DNA from: Ewingella sp. CoE-038-23
Lineage (GTDB): Bacteria; Pseudomonadota; Gammaproteobacteria; Enterobacterales; Enterobacteriaceae
Direction of reading: 5' to 3'
Length of the DNA: 64,000 nucleotides
Assembly (NCBI RefSeq): GCF_040419245.1
Contig: NZ_JAZHOH010000001.1
Span: forward strand, 1,178,001 to 1,242,000
Shown one piece after another: positions 55,131-62,877 of the stretch (positions within the stretch are counted from its first letter, which is position 1; the number at the start of each line of letters is the position of its first letter). The notes beneath the pieces are model-generated. The model worked only from the letters and a program-made list of their open reading frames with translations, was not told the DNA's origin and made no database searches. A program made the position numbers and the translations under genes.

Positions 55131-55667
55131 ATGTCGAAAATTCACCAAGTGGCAGTGACGGAAGTGTTTGATGGCGCATTGAGTGAAACGGACCTCGACC
55201 AATTGGCGGAAACCCTGAATTTGGCGGTAGAGCAGGGGGCGAGCATTGGTTTTGTTCCGCCGTTCGCACATCCGCAGGCTGTGGCGTTTTGGCACAAACT
55301 CATTCCGGCATTCATCTCCGGCGAGCGTCGGCTGCTGGTGGCCCGGCTGAACGGCAGGATTGTCGGCACGGTACAACTGGCGGTGAGCCAACCCGCCAAT
55401 GGCGCACATCGGGCAGAGATCAATAAGCTGATGGTGCATCCCGCAGCCCGTCGTTTGGGGATTGCGCGTTCGCTGATGGTGGCGATTGAAGAAGTGGCAC
55501 GCAGCGCGGGTAAGCAACTGCTGGTGCTGGATACCATCACCGACGGAGCCGCCGAGGGGCTTTATCGCTCGTTAGGGTATGAGGTGGCGGGGCAGATCCC
55601 ACAGTATGCAATGTCAACGCAAGGACAACTTGAGCCGACCACGGTGATGTTTAAGGTATTGGGGTGA
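55131..55667 (+). CDS. GNAT-family N-acetyltransferase
   Basis: 178 residues with the GNAT acetyl-CoA site: INKLMVHPAARRLGIARSLM (motif A) and the later GLYRSLGYEVAGQIP. GAGGAGG precedes the ATG. The substrate is unknown. The XRE-cupin plus GNAT pair is common in Proteobacteria and suggests the regulator controls the acetyltransferase. Confidence 0.88.
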   Translation: MSKIHQVAVTEVFDGALSETDLDQLAETLNLAVEQGASIGFVPPFAHPQAVAFWHKLIPAFISGERRLLVARLNGRIVGTVQLAVSQPANGAHRAEINKLMVHPAARRLGIARSLMVAIEEVARSAGKQLLVLDTITDGAAEGLYRSLGYEVAGQIPQYAMSTQGQLEPTTVMFKVLG

Positions 55668-55710
55668 AAGAATTAACGAATGGTAGAGAACAAGCCTAAA
55701 TCCAAAAGCC

Positions 55711-55877
55711 CACTGAAACTGCACGGCTGTAACAAGGGTGCCTGAAACACGTCCATCCCAACCCTGCGCAGCCTCGATCTACCAGCAAGAAAAAACGCAG
55801 GGTTCCAAGGGAGGCGCGTTTACGCCTCCCTTGGTCGGTGTGGGCCGACGCCCACGACCTTGAACTTGACCTTAAGG
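55711..55877. repeat. Modular hairpin-rich intergenic repeat, copy E (module 1 only, reversed)
   Basis: The reverse complement of this block matches copy A's left half almost base for base through the GTCGTGGGCGTCGGCCCAC hairpin, the AAGGGAGGCG stem and GATCGAGGCTGCGCAGGGTT, up to GTTTCAG. Module 2 is missing: two CTGAAAC boundary sequences (55713-55719 and 55742-55748) remain, only 22 bases apart. It lies between the convergent GNAT and phosphatase genes. Confidence 0.85.
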
Positions 55878-55890
55878 TAAACCTAAAAGG

Positions 55891-56697
55891 TTATTTCCCG
55901 TTCCACACCTTCAAGTTTGTATCACGCACTTTCAGCTTCTGTTCTGGCGTCAGCTTGTTATATTCCGCAGCCAGGCCGCTTTCCCAGTCGCCGTACAGTG
56001 GGTTTGGCAACACGATGAACTGGGTGCCGAACTGCTTGTAGTTCTGGTTTACGAAGGCGCGACGCTGGGTGTTGTCTTTGTGATAGGTCGCGGCACCGAA
56101 GTCGTTCAGGTTGTCACCGGCGTAAATCACGATGTTATAACCCGCGGCTTTGATGGAGTCGAAACGCGCCTGTTTGTTCGAAGTGTCGCTGCTCAGTAAC
56201 AGGGTTTTCTCGTTCACGCCGGTGAAGCCCAGACGGTTCAGTTTTTCCAGCGTGGCGGCGTATTCGCTGGTTTTACGGTTTGACACATAGAACATGGTGC
56301 CGCCGTGGGAGTTAACATAGTTGGCGAAATTCACCGCGCCCGGCACGGCGGTTGCCTGCTTGGCGGCGGTCCATTCAGACCAGGTTTTGCTGTCGAATGG
56401 CTTGTTGGCTTTAACCTGCCACGCGCTGTAGGCGCTGTTATCAATCATGGTTTCGTCGAGATCGACTACCACGGCTTTAGGCTTGCCATCCAAAGGCTTA
56501 GCATTGTCAAAGGCGACGGTTGCTGCGTTGAAAGCCTGATAAGTCAGCGCCTGATATTCACCAGACTGTTGGAACCAGTTGAGGGCCATCACCGATTGGT
56601 CGTTCAGCTTCTGTTGGTCTTGGGCAGCTTTTGGCGCACAGCCCGTCAGAGCCAGCATAACCAGCGCAGCGGTGGCGCACAGCGTCATCTTTTTCAT
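55891..56697 (-). CDS. Class C acid phosphatase / 5'-nucleotidase, lipoprotein e(P4) family
   Basis: A 268-residue lipoprotein: lipobox LTGC (Cys20), then the phosphatase motif D79-L-D81-E82 in VVVDLDETMIDNS (HAD-like nucleophile). It continues MFYVSNRKTSEY and IVIYAGDNLNDFGAATYHKD with the conserved acidic metal site. The family (Haemophilus e(P4), Hel) hydrolyses nucleotides such as NMN for nucleotide uptake. Probably anchored to the outer membrane. Monocistronic. Confidence 0.9.
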   Translation of the reverse strand: MKKMTLCATAALVMLALTGCAPKAAQDQQKLNDQSVMALNWFQQSGEYQALTYQAFNAATVAFDNAKPLDGKPKAVVVDLDETMIDNSAYSAWQVKANKPFDSKTWSEWTAAKQATAVPGAVNFANYVNSHGGTMFYVSNRKTSEYAATLEKLNRLGFTGVNEKTLLLSSDTSNKQARFDSIKAAGYNIVIYAGDNLNDFGAATYHKDNTQRRAFVNQNYKQFGTQFIVLPNPLYGDWESGLAAEYNKLTPEQKLKVRDTNLKVWNGK

Positions 56698-56802
56698 TCA
56701 CTATCACCTTTGATTTTTAGTATTAGTAAGAAAATCCTCCAAAACTGTAGCAGATTCATAGGATTAAGGAAGAGTGAAAAGTCAGTTACGGGAGACAGGC
56801 AA

Positions 56803-56828
56803 TAAAAAAGCCGGGGGATGAGCCCGGC
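56803..56828 (-). terminator. Terminator of the porin gene
   Basis: On the reverse strand GCCGGG-ctcatc-CCCCGGCTTTTTTATT, about 65 bases past the porin stop. Confidence 0.9.
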
Positions 56829-56893
56829 GAAGTGTTCACAGAGAATTTATGACAATGAGGTCTTATTTGATGAAGGTTACTTCTTACTACAAG

Positions 56894-57994
56894 TTAGAAC
56901 TGGTAAACCAGGCCTAACGCAACAACATCGTCGTTGTTCAGTTTCAGTGTATTATTATCGTTCAGCTGGTTGATTTTATAATCAACAAAGGCTGACATGT
57001 TTTTGTTGAAATAATAATAGGTCGCTACGTCGATATATTTCGCCAAATCTGCATCGCCAATGCCTTCAATATCCTTAGCTTTGGTCTGAACATAACCCAA
57101 TGATGGACGCAGACCCCAGTCGAATTGATATTGCGCAACGGTTTCGAAGGTCTGAGTTTTATTTGCGAAGCCGCTCACTGATGCAGGAGTACCAGCCAGG
57201 CTGCCCGGTACGGAAATAGCGTACAGGTTGCGAGTTTCAGCATAAATAGCTGCTAAATAAACGCTGTTATTGTCATATTTCAGACCGCCAGTCCACGCGT
57301 CAGCTTTATCGCCTTTACCGTAACGAACCGCACTTTGTGCTGAAGTACGGTCAGAAGAAGAGTAGGCACCGCCGACGCTCACGCCTGAATCACCGAAGGC
57401 GTAAGTGGTAGACAGCGCGTAGCCGTCGCCGTTAGCCGTGTTCAGAGAACGGCCGTCGTTTTCGTTCTTACCTTGGTACTGAACGGCGACGTTCAGACCA
57501 TCAACCAGGCCGAAGAAGCCGCGGTTACGGTAGGTTGCCACGCCGTTAGCACGGCCTGTCAGGAAGCGGTCTGCCTTGGTGTAACCGTCGCCACCGAACT
57601 CTGGGAACATATCGGTCCAGGCTTCTACATCGTACAGCGCGCCGTAGTTACGGCCGTAGTCGAATGAGCCATATTGAGCGAATTTCAGACCGGCAAAGCC
57701 CAGACGCGTTTTGGTGTCTTGGGTGCCTTGAGCTTCTGAATGGTTTGCAGCGACTTGATATTCCCACTGGCCATAACCGGTCAGAATATCGTTAATTTGT
57801 GTCTGGCCTTTAAAGCCGAAACGAACATAAGTCTGGTCGCCATCAACACCGGCATTATCAGAAATATAATGTTCGGCTTTAACTTTTCCGTACAGGTCCA
57901 GTTTGTTACCGTCTTTATTATAAACTTCGGCTGCGTGTGCCCCGGATGCAATCAGTAAACCAGGAATTAATAATGCCAGAATCTTATGTTTCAT
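56894..57994 (-). CDS. General outer-membrane porin (OmpC/OmpF family)
   Basis: A 366-residue trimeric porin. Signal peptide [20 protein letters not shown] is cleaved after the next Ala. The mature N-terminus is [20 protein letters not shown]; the constriction loop L3 contains [13 protein letters not shown]; and the protein ends in a Phe-terminated strand (GLVYQF) recognised by the BAM complex. The exact paralogue name is not assignable from sequence alone. Diffusion of small hydrophilic solutes. Confidence 0.93.
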   Translation of the reverse strand: MKHKILALLIPGLLIASGAHAAEVYNKDGNKLDLYGKVKAEHYISDNAGVDGDQTYVRFGFKGQTQINDILTGYGQWEYQVAANHSEAQGTQDTKTRLGFAGLKFAQYGSFDYGRNYGALYDVEAWTDMFPEFGGDGYTKADRFLTGRANGVATYRNRGFFGLVDGLNVAVQYQGKNENDGRSLNTANGDGYALSTTYAFGDSGVSVGGAYSSSDRTSAQSAVRYGKGDKADAWTGGLKYDNNSVYLAAIYAETRNLYAISVPGSLAGTPASVSGFANKTQTFETVAQYQFDWGLRPSLGYVQTKAKDIEGIGDADLAKYIDVATYYYFNKNMSAFVDYKINQLNDNNTLKLNNDDVVALGLVYQF

Positions 57995-58297
57995 TTTATA
58001 TACCCTGCTTTCCCATTATCTCTATTGATATAAAAAGAGACTAAAAGGGTTTTATTTAAAGGACGCGAGTCATCTCATGTACTGTGCTTTCAATGTGTGC
58101 CTGAAATTTTCACAGCGAGGATTTTTTACCTTATGTTTGTGATCGATTTATGACAGAAAAAAATGAACTTTCTTTTTGTTTTACAAATGCACCTAGATTT
58201 ACATCTTCCGAAACAGGATTTGCAGGCTGATCCGCAGGCCGGTCTGTGGGACAATGGGTAGCAGAATTTCTCGATAACTCAATTTTATAAGGGATGA
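57995..58297. other. Porin-dinG divergent intergenic region
   Basis: 303 AT-rich bases that must hold the porin and dinG promoters. No LexA box with CTG-N10-CAG was found; CTGAAATTTTCACAG (58102-58116) has a nine-base spacer. Nothing else recognised. Confidence 0.4.
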
Positions 58298-60469
58298 ATG
58301 GCGCTTTCCCCCGCAGTAAAAAATCAGATAAGCCAGTGGTACAAAGCCCTGCAACAACAAATTCCGGATTTTATCTCCCGAGCGCCACAGCGACAGATGA
58401 TCGCTGAGGTTGCCAAGGCGTTTTCTGGCGATGCTGCACGTCATTTGGCGATTGAAGCGCCCACCGGCGTGGGCAAAACCCTGTCCTATCTGATCCCCGG
58501 CATTGCTGTAAGCCGTGAGGAGGAGAAGCCGTTAATCGTCAGCACCGCTAATGTGGCGTTGCAGGATCAGATCTACAGCAAAGACCTGCCGCTGCTGAAA
58601 AAGATTATTCCTGACCTCAAGTTCACCGGTGCCTTTGGCCGCCGACGTTACGTCTGCCCGCGCAACCTGTCGATGATGAGCAACGAGAATGCGCAGGGCG
58701 ATTTAGGGCTGTTCCTCGGCGACGAGCTGGCACCTTCAAACTCAGAAGAGCAGAAGTTTTCCAAGACGCTGGAAACCGCGCTGGCGCGCTACCAGTGGGA
58801 TGGCCTGCGCGACCACTATCAGCAGATGATTCAGGACTCCTTGTGGGAAAAAATCAGTACCGACAAGGCTAACTGCCTGAACCGCAACTGCCATTACTAT
58901 AAAGAGTGCCCCTATTTTGTGGCGCGAAAAGAGATTGAAACCGCCGACGTGGTGGTGACCAACCACGCGTTGGTGATGGCCGCGCTGGAGTCAGACATGG
59001 TGCTGCCCCCGGCCAAAGACCTGCTGTTAGTGCTCGACGAAGGCCACCACCTGCCCGACGTCGCCCGCGACGCCCTGGAGGTCGAGGCCAATATCTCGGC
59101 GGTGTGGAACCATCTGCAACTCGATAACTTTGTTCGCCAGATTGAGCAGTGCCTTGGGTTATTCACCCCGAAAAACCCGCCGCCGCTGACCAACGCCGAG
59201 CGGCTGCACAACCACTGCGCCGAGATGCGCGAGCTGTTGTTGTCGATTGAGCAGCAGATTAGCCAATATCTGCCGCCCGACGCGCCGGAGGCCGAGCACC
59301 GTTTCGAGATGGGCGCGCTCTCTCCTGAGCTGACCGAGCAGTGCGCGCGGCTGTTTAAACTGACCGACGCGCTGCGCGGTTTGGCCGAGTTCATGCTCAA
59401 TGATCTCAGCGAAAAGACTGGCAAACACGACATTGGCCGTCTGCATCGGGCGATTTTGCACATGAGCCGCATGCTGGGTTATCTCGAAACCATGAGCAAG
59501 CTCTGGCGGCTGGCGGCGATGGAAAAAGCCTCCAACGCGCCAATCAGCAAATGGGTGACGCGGGAGTTTTTCGACAATCAAAGCCATCTGATGCTGCACT
59601 GCGTGGGCATTCGCGTCAGCGAACAGTTGGAAAAACTGCTTTGGCGCAAGGTGCCTCACGTGGTGATCACCTCCGCCACGCTGCGCTCGCTGAACAGCTT
59701 CTCCCGCCTGCAAGAGATGACCGGTTTGAATGAAAAGGCGGGCGATCGCTTCGTCAGTCTGGATTCGCCGTTTAACCATATTGAGCAGGGCAAGCTGGTA
59801 ATTCCGCAGATGAAAAACGAGCCGATGATGGCCAATGAGGCGGCTCATTTGGAAGAGATGGCCGACTTCTTCCGCGCCGAGTTAGCCAAAGGTGAACACA
59901 AAGGCCAACTGGTGCTGTTTGCCAGCAATCGGGCGTTGCAGCAGTTTGTCAGCCTGATGCCCGACCTGAGACTAATGCTGCTGGTGCAGGGCGATCAGCC
60001 ACGCTACCGCCTGGTAGAAGAGCACCGTCGGCGGGTCGAGGCGGGCACCACGAGCGTGCTGATTGGTCTGCAATCCTTTGCCGAAGGCTTGGATCTCAAA
60101 GGGGATCTGCTCACTCAGGTGCACATCCATAAAATTGCCTTTCCGCCAATCGACAGCCCGGTGATTTTGACCGAGGGCGAGTGGCTGAAAACCCTGAAAC
60201 GCTATCCGTTTGAAGTACAGAGCCTGCCGAGCGCGTCATTCAACCTGATTCAGCAGGTGGGGCGTCTGATCCGCAGCCACGAATGCCGCGGCGAAATCGT
60301 GATTTACGACCGTCGGCTGATCAGTAAAAACTACGGCTCAAGGCTGCTGGCGGCGCTGCCGATTTTCCCTATCGAGCAGCGAGAAATGCCCGCGCCCGGC
60401 TCGGTTAAACGCCCGGACCGACTAAAAAGCACCACTAAAATGGTCAAACGCCGCCGCAAAGCGCGCTAA
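58298..60469 (+). CDS. dinG: ATP-dependent DNA helicase DinG
   Basis: A 723-residue 5'-to-3' XPD-like helicase that unwinds R-loops and D-loops. Walker A APTGVGKT (54-61). Iron-sulfur cysteines C120, C193, C198 and C204 are all present (YVCPRN and ANCLNRNCHYYKECPYF). DEGH box in LLVLDEGHH (247-250 region). The C-terminal motifs are VLIGLQSFAEGLDLKGD and FNLIQQVGRLIRS. A basic tail (RRRKAR) ends the protein. The ATG at 58298 matches the conserved MALSPAVKNQ start. Confidence 0.95.
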   Translation: MALSPAVKNQISQWYKALQQQIPDFISRAPQRQMIAEVAKAFSGDAARHLAIEAPTGVGKTLSYLIPGIAVSREEEKPLIVSTANVALQDQIYSKDLPLLKKIIPDLKFTGAFGRRRYVCPRNLSMMSNENAQGDLGLFLGDELAPSNSEEQKFSKTLETALARYQWDGLRDHYQQMIQDSLWEKISTDKANCLNRNCHYYKECPYFVARKEIETADVVVTNHALVMAALESDMVLPPAKDLLLVLDEGHHLPDVARDALEVEANISAVWNHLQLDNFVRQIEQCLGLFTPKNPPPLTNAERLHNHCAEMRELLLSIEQQISQYLPPDAPEAEHRFEMGALSPELTEQCARLFKLTDALRGLAEFMLNDLSEKTGKHDIGRLHRAILHMSRMLGYLETMSKLWRLAAMEKASNAPISKWVTREFFDNQSHLMLHCVGIRVSEQLEKLLWRKVPHVVITSATLRSLNSFSRLQEMTGLNEKAGDRFVSLDSPFNHIEQGKLVIPQMKNEPMMANEAAHLEEMADFFRAELAKGEHKGQLVLFASNRALQQFVSLMPDLRLMLLVQGDQPRYRLVEEHRRRVEAGTTSVLIGLQSFAEGLDLKGDLLTQVHIHKIAFPPIDSPVILTEGEWLKTLKRYPFEVQSLPSASFNLIQQVGRLIRSHECRGEIVIYDRRLISKNYGSRLLAALPIFPIEQREMPAPGSVKRPDRLKSTTKMVKRRRKAR

Positions 60470-60511
60470 CCAAGCTGTACCACGCCTTTTCCGCAAAACT
60501 GTGTCTTTACT

Positions 60512-60561
60512 GTTCTCTTAATCGTCGTTATCAATAGATTCATAACTGACGGTTAAGAGAC
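60512..60561 (+). promoter_or_regulatory. Long inverted repeat just before the PaiB-like gene
   Basis: GTTCTCTTAATCGTCGTTAT (60512-60531) pairs with ATAACTGACGGTTAAGAGAC (60542-60561) over about 18 of 20 positions, with a ten-base loop. The right arm contains AAGAGA, the ribosome site of the gene at 60569. It could be a protein operator or an RNA hairpin that hides the ribosome site. Confidence 0.6.
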
Positions 60562-60568
60562 TTCATCA

Positions 60569-61210
60569 ATGTATTTACCCGCTGCATTTAAACAACAAGA
60601 CGTTCAGGCTCAGGCGGAGCTTATCCGCCAGTATCCACTGGGACTGTTGATTTCCAACGGGCCTGAGGGTTTTGAAGCCAACCCGATCCCTTTTTTGGTG
60701 GATGTCGACGCCGACGGCCAGCTGACGCTGCGCGCCCACCTTTCGCGCGGCAATGCCCAGTGGAAGTCGCTGGCCGAAAACGGACATTGCATGGTGGTGT
60801 TTCAGGGCGTTGAGGGCTATGTCTCGCCGTCCTGGTATCCTTCGAAGCAGCAAAACGGCGGAAAAACGGTGCCCACCTGGAACTACGCCACGGTGCAGGT
60901 CAGCGGCGAAGCCAAGATTATCGACAGTCCCGGCTGGTTGCTAACCCTACTCAAAGCACTGACCACCCAGCATGAAGCGGGGCAGCGAGAGCCGTGGGCG
61001 GTGAGTGACGCCCCTGATAACTTCATCGCCGCGCAGTTGAAAGGCATCGTGGGCTTTGAGCTGGTGGCGCGCAAAGTCGAGGGGAAATGGAAGCTGAGCC
61101 AGAACCGTAGCGCCGAAGACGTTAATGGCGTAATCGATGGCCTGAAAGAGCTGCAAGGCGACGCCAGCCCGCTGGCGCAGGCGATGGTCAACGCCAAATC
61201 CGACAAATGA
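60569..61210 (+). CDS. PaiB-type FMN-binding negative transcriptional regulator family protein
   Basis: 213 residues of the FMN_bind_2 fold. It starts MYLPAAFKQQD, with PLGLLISNGPEGFEANPIPF, AHLSRGNAQWKSL, YVSPSWYPSKQQ, PTWNYATVQVSG and the C-terminal GKWKLSQNRS. Bacillus PaiB affects protease genes, but most homologues are probably flavin-dependent enzymes. A palindrome overlaps the start region and may mark autoregulation. It lies between dinG and ybiB, which are usually adjacent. Confidence 0.88.
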   Translation: MYLPAAFKQQDVQAQAELIRQYPLGLLISNGPEGFEANPIPFLVDVDADGQLTLRAHLSRGNAQWKSLAENGHCMVVFQGVEGYVSPSWYPSKQQNGGKTVPTWNYATVQVSGEAKIIDSPGWLLTLLKALTTQHEAGQREPWAVSDAPDNFIAAQLKGIVGFELVARKVEGKWKLSQNRSAEDVNGVIDGLKELQGDASPLAQAMVNAKSDK

Positions 61211-61286
61211 CCGGCGCGTTGCCGTTTTCCCTGATTGCTGGCTGAGTTATGCTGGCCTTATTCGATTTTCATCACATGGCAGACCA

Positions 61287-62249
61287 ATGGATTACACCAA
61301 ACTGATTAAAGAAGTGGGCCGTGGAAAGAACCACGCCCGTGACTTGGACCGCGAGCAGTCGCTGGCGCTGTATCGCGAGATGCTGGCGGGCGAAGTGCCT
61401 GATTTACAGCTCGGCGGCCTGCTGATTGCTTTGCGCATCAAGGGCGAGTCGGAAGAGGAGATGCTCGGTTTCTATCAGGCGATGGAAGAGCAGGTGATGC
61501 AGCTGCAAGCCCCTGCCGACAGGCCGATGCCGATTGTGATCCCCACTTATAACGGTGCGCGCAAGCAGGCCAACCTGACGCCATTGTTGGCGATGCTGCT
61601 AAGCAAGCTGGGCTTCCCGGTGCTGGTTCACGGCGTCGATGAAGACCCGACGCGCATCACCAGCGCGGAGATTTTCCACCAGCTCGGTGTCGAGCCCGCG
61701 CAGGACCAGCAGCAGGCGCAGCAGCAGTTGGATGCAGGCCAGCAGCCGGTTTTCGTGCCGGTTTCCGTGCTCTGCCCGCCAATGGACAAGCAGCTGGCAC
61801 TGCGCTGGCAGATGGGCGTTCGCAACAGCGCTCACACCCTAGCCAAGTTGATCACGCCTTTCGGCAAGCAAGATGTGCTGCGGCTGTCGAGCGTGTCGCA
61901 CCCGGAATATATTCAGAAAGTTTCATCGTTTTTCCGCCAGGTGGAAGGGCGCGCGCTGCTGTCGCAAGGCACCGAAGGCGAGGTGTACGCCAACCCGCAG
62001 CGCTGTCCGGCCATCTATCTTCTCGCTAACGGCGAGCAGCAGGTGCTGGCCGACAAGCAGGAGTTCACCGATGTCGATCTGCCTGACAGTAAAGACGTCG
62101 CCACCACCGTCGCCTTCACTAACGCGTGTTTGCGAGGGGAGCGTGCTATCCCGCAGGCATTGCTCAATCAGCTTATCTGTTGTCTGGTCGGGGCGGGGGT
62201 CTCGGCAGATATGGCGGAGGCCAAGATGATTATTGAACAGGTGTTTTAG
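61287..62249 (+). CDS. ybiB: DNA-binding protein YbiB (TrpD2 family)
   Basis: 320 residues, the same length as E. coli YbiB, with the glycosyl-transferase family 3 fold of anthranilate phosphoribosyltransferase: LGGLLIALRIKGESEEEMLG, YNGARKQANLTPLLAMLLSK and GVRNSAHTLAKL. It lacks transferase activity in homologues and binds nucleic acid via a basic surface. SOS-related, next to dinG as in E. coli. Confidence 0.93.
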   Translation: MDYTKLIKEVGRGKNHARDLDREQSLALYREMLAGEVPDLQLGGLLIALRIKGESEEEMLGFYQAMEEQVMQLQAPADRPMPIVIPTYNGARKQANLTPLLAMLLSKLGFPVLVHGVDEDPTRITSAEIFHQLGVEPAQDQQQAQQQLDAGQQPVFVPVSVLCPPMDKQLALRWQMGVRNSAHTLAKLITPFGKQDVLRLSSVSHPEYIQKVSSFFRQVEGRALLSQGTEGEVYANPQRCPAIYLLANGEQQVLADKQEFTDVDLPDSKDVATTVAFTNACLRGERAIPQALLNQLICCLVGAGVSADMAEAKMIIEQVF

Positions 62250-62258
62250 GGGGCTTTT

Positions 62259-62282
62259 CTCCTCCCCTAATTAGGGGAGGAG
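62259..62282. terminator. Perfect 24-base palindrome after ybiB
   Basis: CTCCTCCCCTAA and TTAGGGGAGGAG abut directly, 10 bases after the ybiB stop. There is no T run. It resembles the terminal stem of the 111-bp repeat and probably works as a hairpin at the transcript end. Confidence 0.65.
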
Positions 62283-62423
62283 CAGAACAGCTTTCGACTT
62301 AGATTTTGCGTTTCTGCCCATAAATCTACCCATCTCCATCCTGAAAAGGTAAAATACTCGTTATTAATCATTTCCCTTATGATTTTACTCATTTTTTTAA
62401 AAATAATTTAACGAGATAAATAC

Positions 62424-62765
62424 ATGGAAAAGTTACCCAATTGCCCGGCTTGTAGTTCTGAATTCACATGGCAGGACGGCGCGATGCTCAATTGCCCTGA
62501 ATGTGGACATGTTTGGTCTTTGGAAGGGGATGCCGATGCTCAGGACGACGCGCTGGTGGTAGTTGATGCCAACGGTAACACGCTGGTGGACGGCGACTCG
62601 GTGACCGTCATTAAAGATCTCAAAGTAAAAGGCAGCTCGTCGATGCTCAAGATTGGCACCAAAGTGAAAAGCATCCGTTTGTGCGAAGGTGACCACAATA
62701 TTGACTGCAAAATTGACGGATTTGGTCAGATGAAACTCAAATCTGAGTTCGTGAAGAAAAACTAA
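62424..62765 (+). CDS. yjdM: Zinc-ribbon protein YjdM (PhnA family)
   Basis: 113 residues: an N-terminal zinc ribbon (C7-x2-C10, C24-x2-C27) followed by a small beta domain ([37 protein letters not shown]). Close to E. coli YjdM, once called PhnA; not a true phosphonoacetate hydrolase. The function is uncertain. An AACGAGAT ribosome site precedes the ATG. Confidence 0.93.
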   Translation: MEKLPNCPACSSEFTWQDGAMLNCPECGHVWSLEGDADAQDDALVVVDANGNTLVDGDSVTVIKDLKVKGSSSMLKIGTKVKSIRLCEGDHNIDCKIDGFGQMKLKSEFVKKN

Positions 62766-62877
62766 GCTTTCCTGCCTCACATCCTCGTAACAACCGCGGT
62801 TCTCTCATGTCGACAGAACCGCCGTCTAAACATACACTCAATGCATAATCTCGTTACCTATCAATAGAGAAGACTGC

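Noticed and set aside
58102..58116. CTGAAATTTTCACAG as a dinG LexA box
   Set aside because: The spacer is nine bases rather than ten and the flanks do not match. It is also about 180 bases from the dinG start, nearer the porin gene.
11527..62282. CRISPR array or tandem repeat locus
   Set aside because: Repeats in the window are dispersed, not regularly spaced with unique spacers; no cas genes are present.
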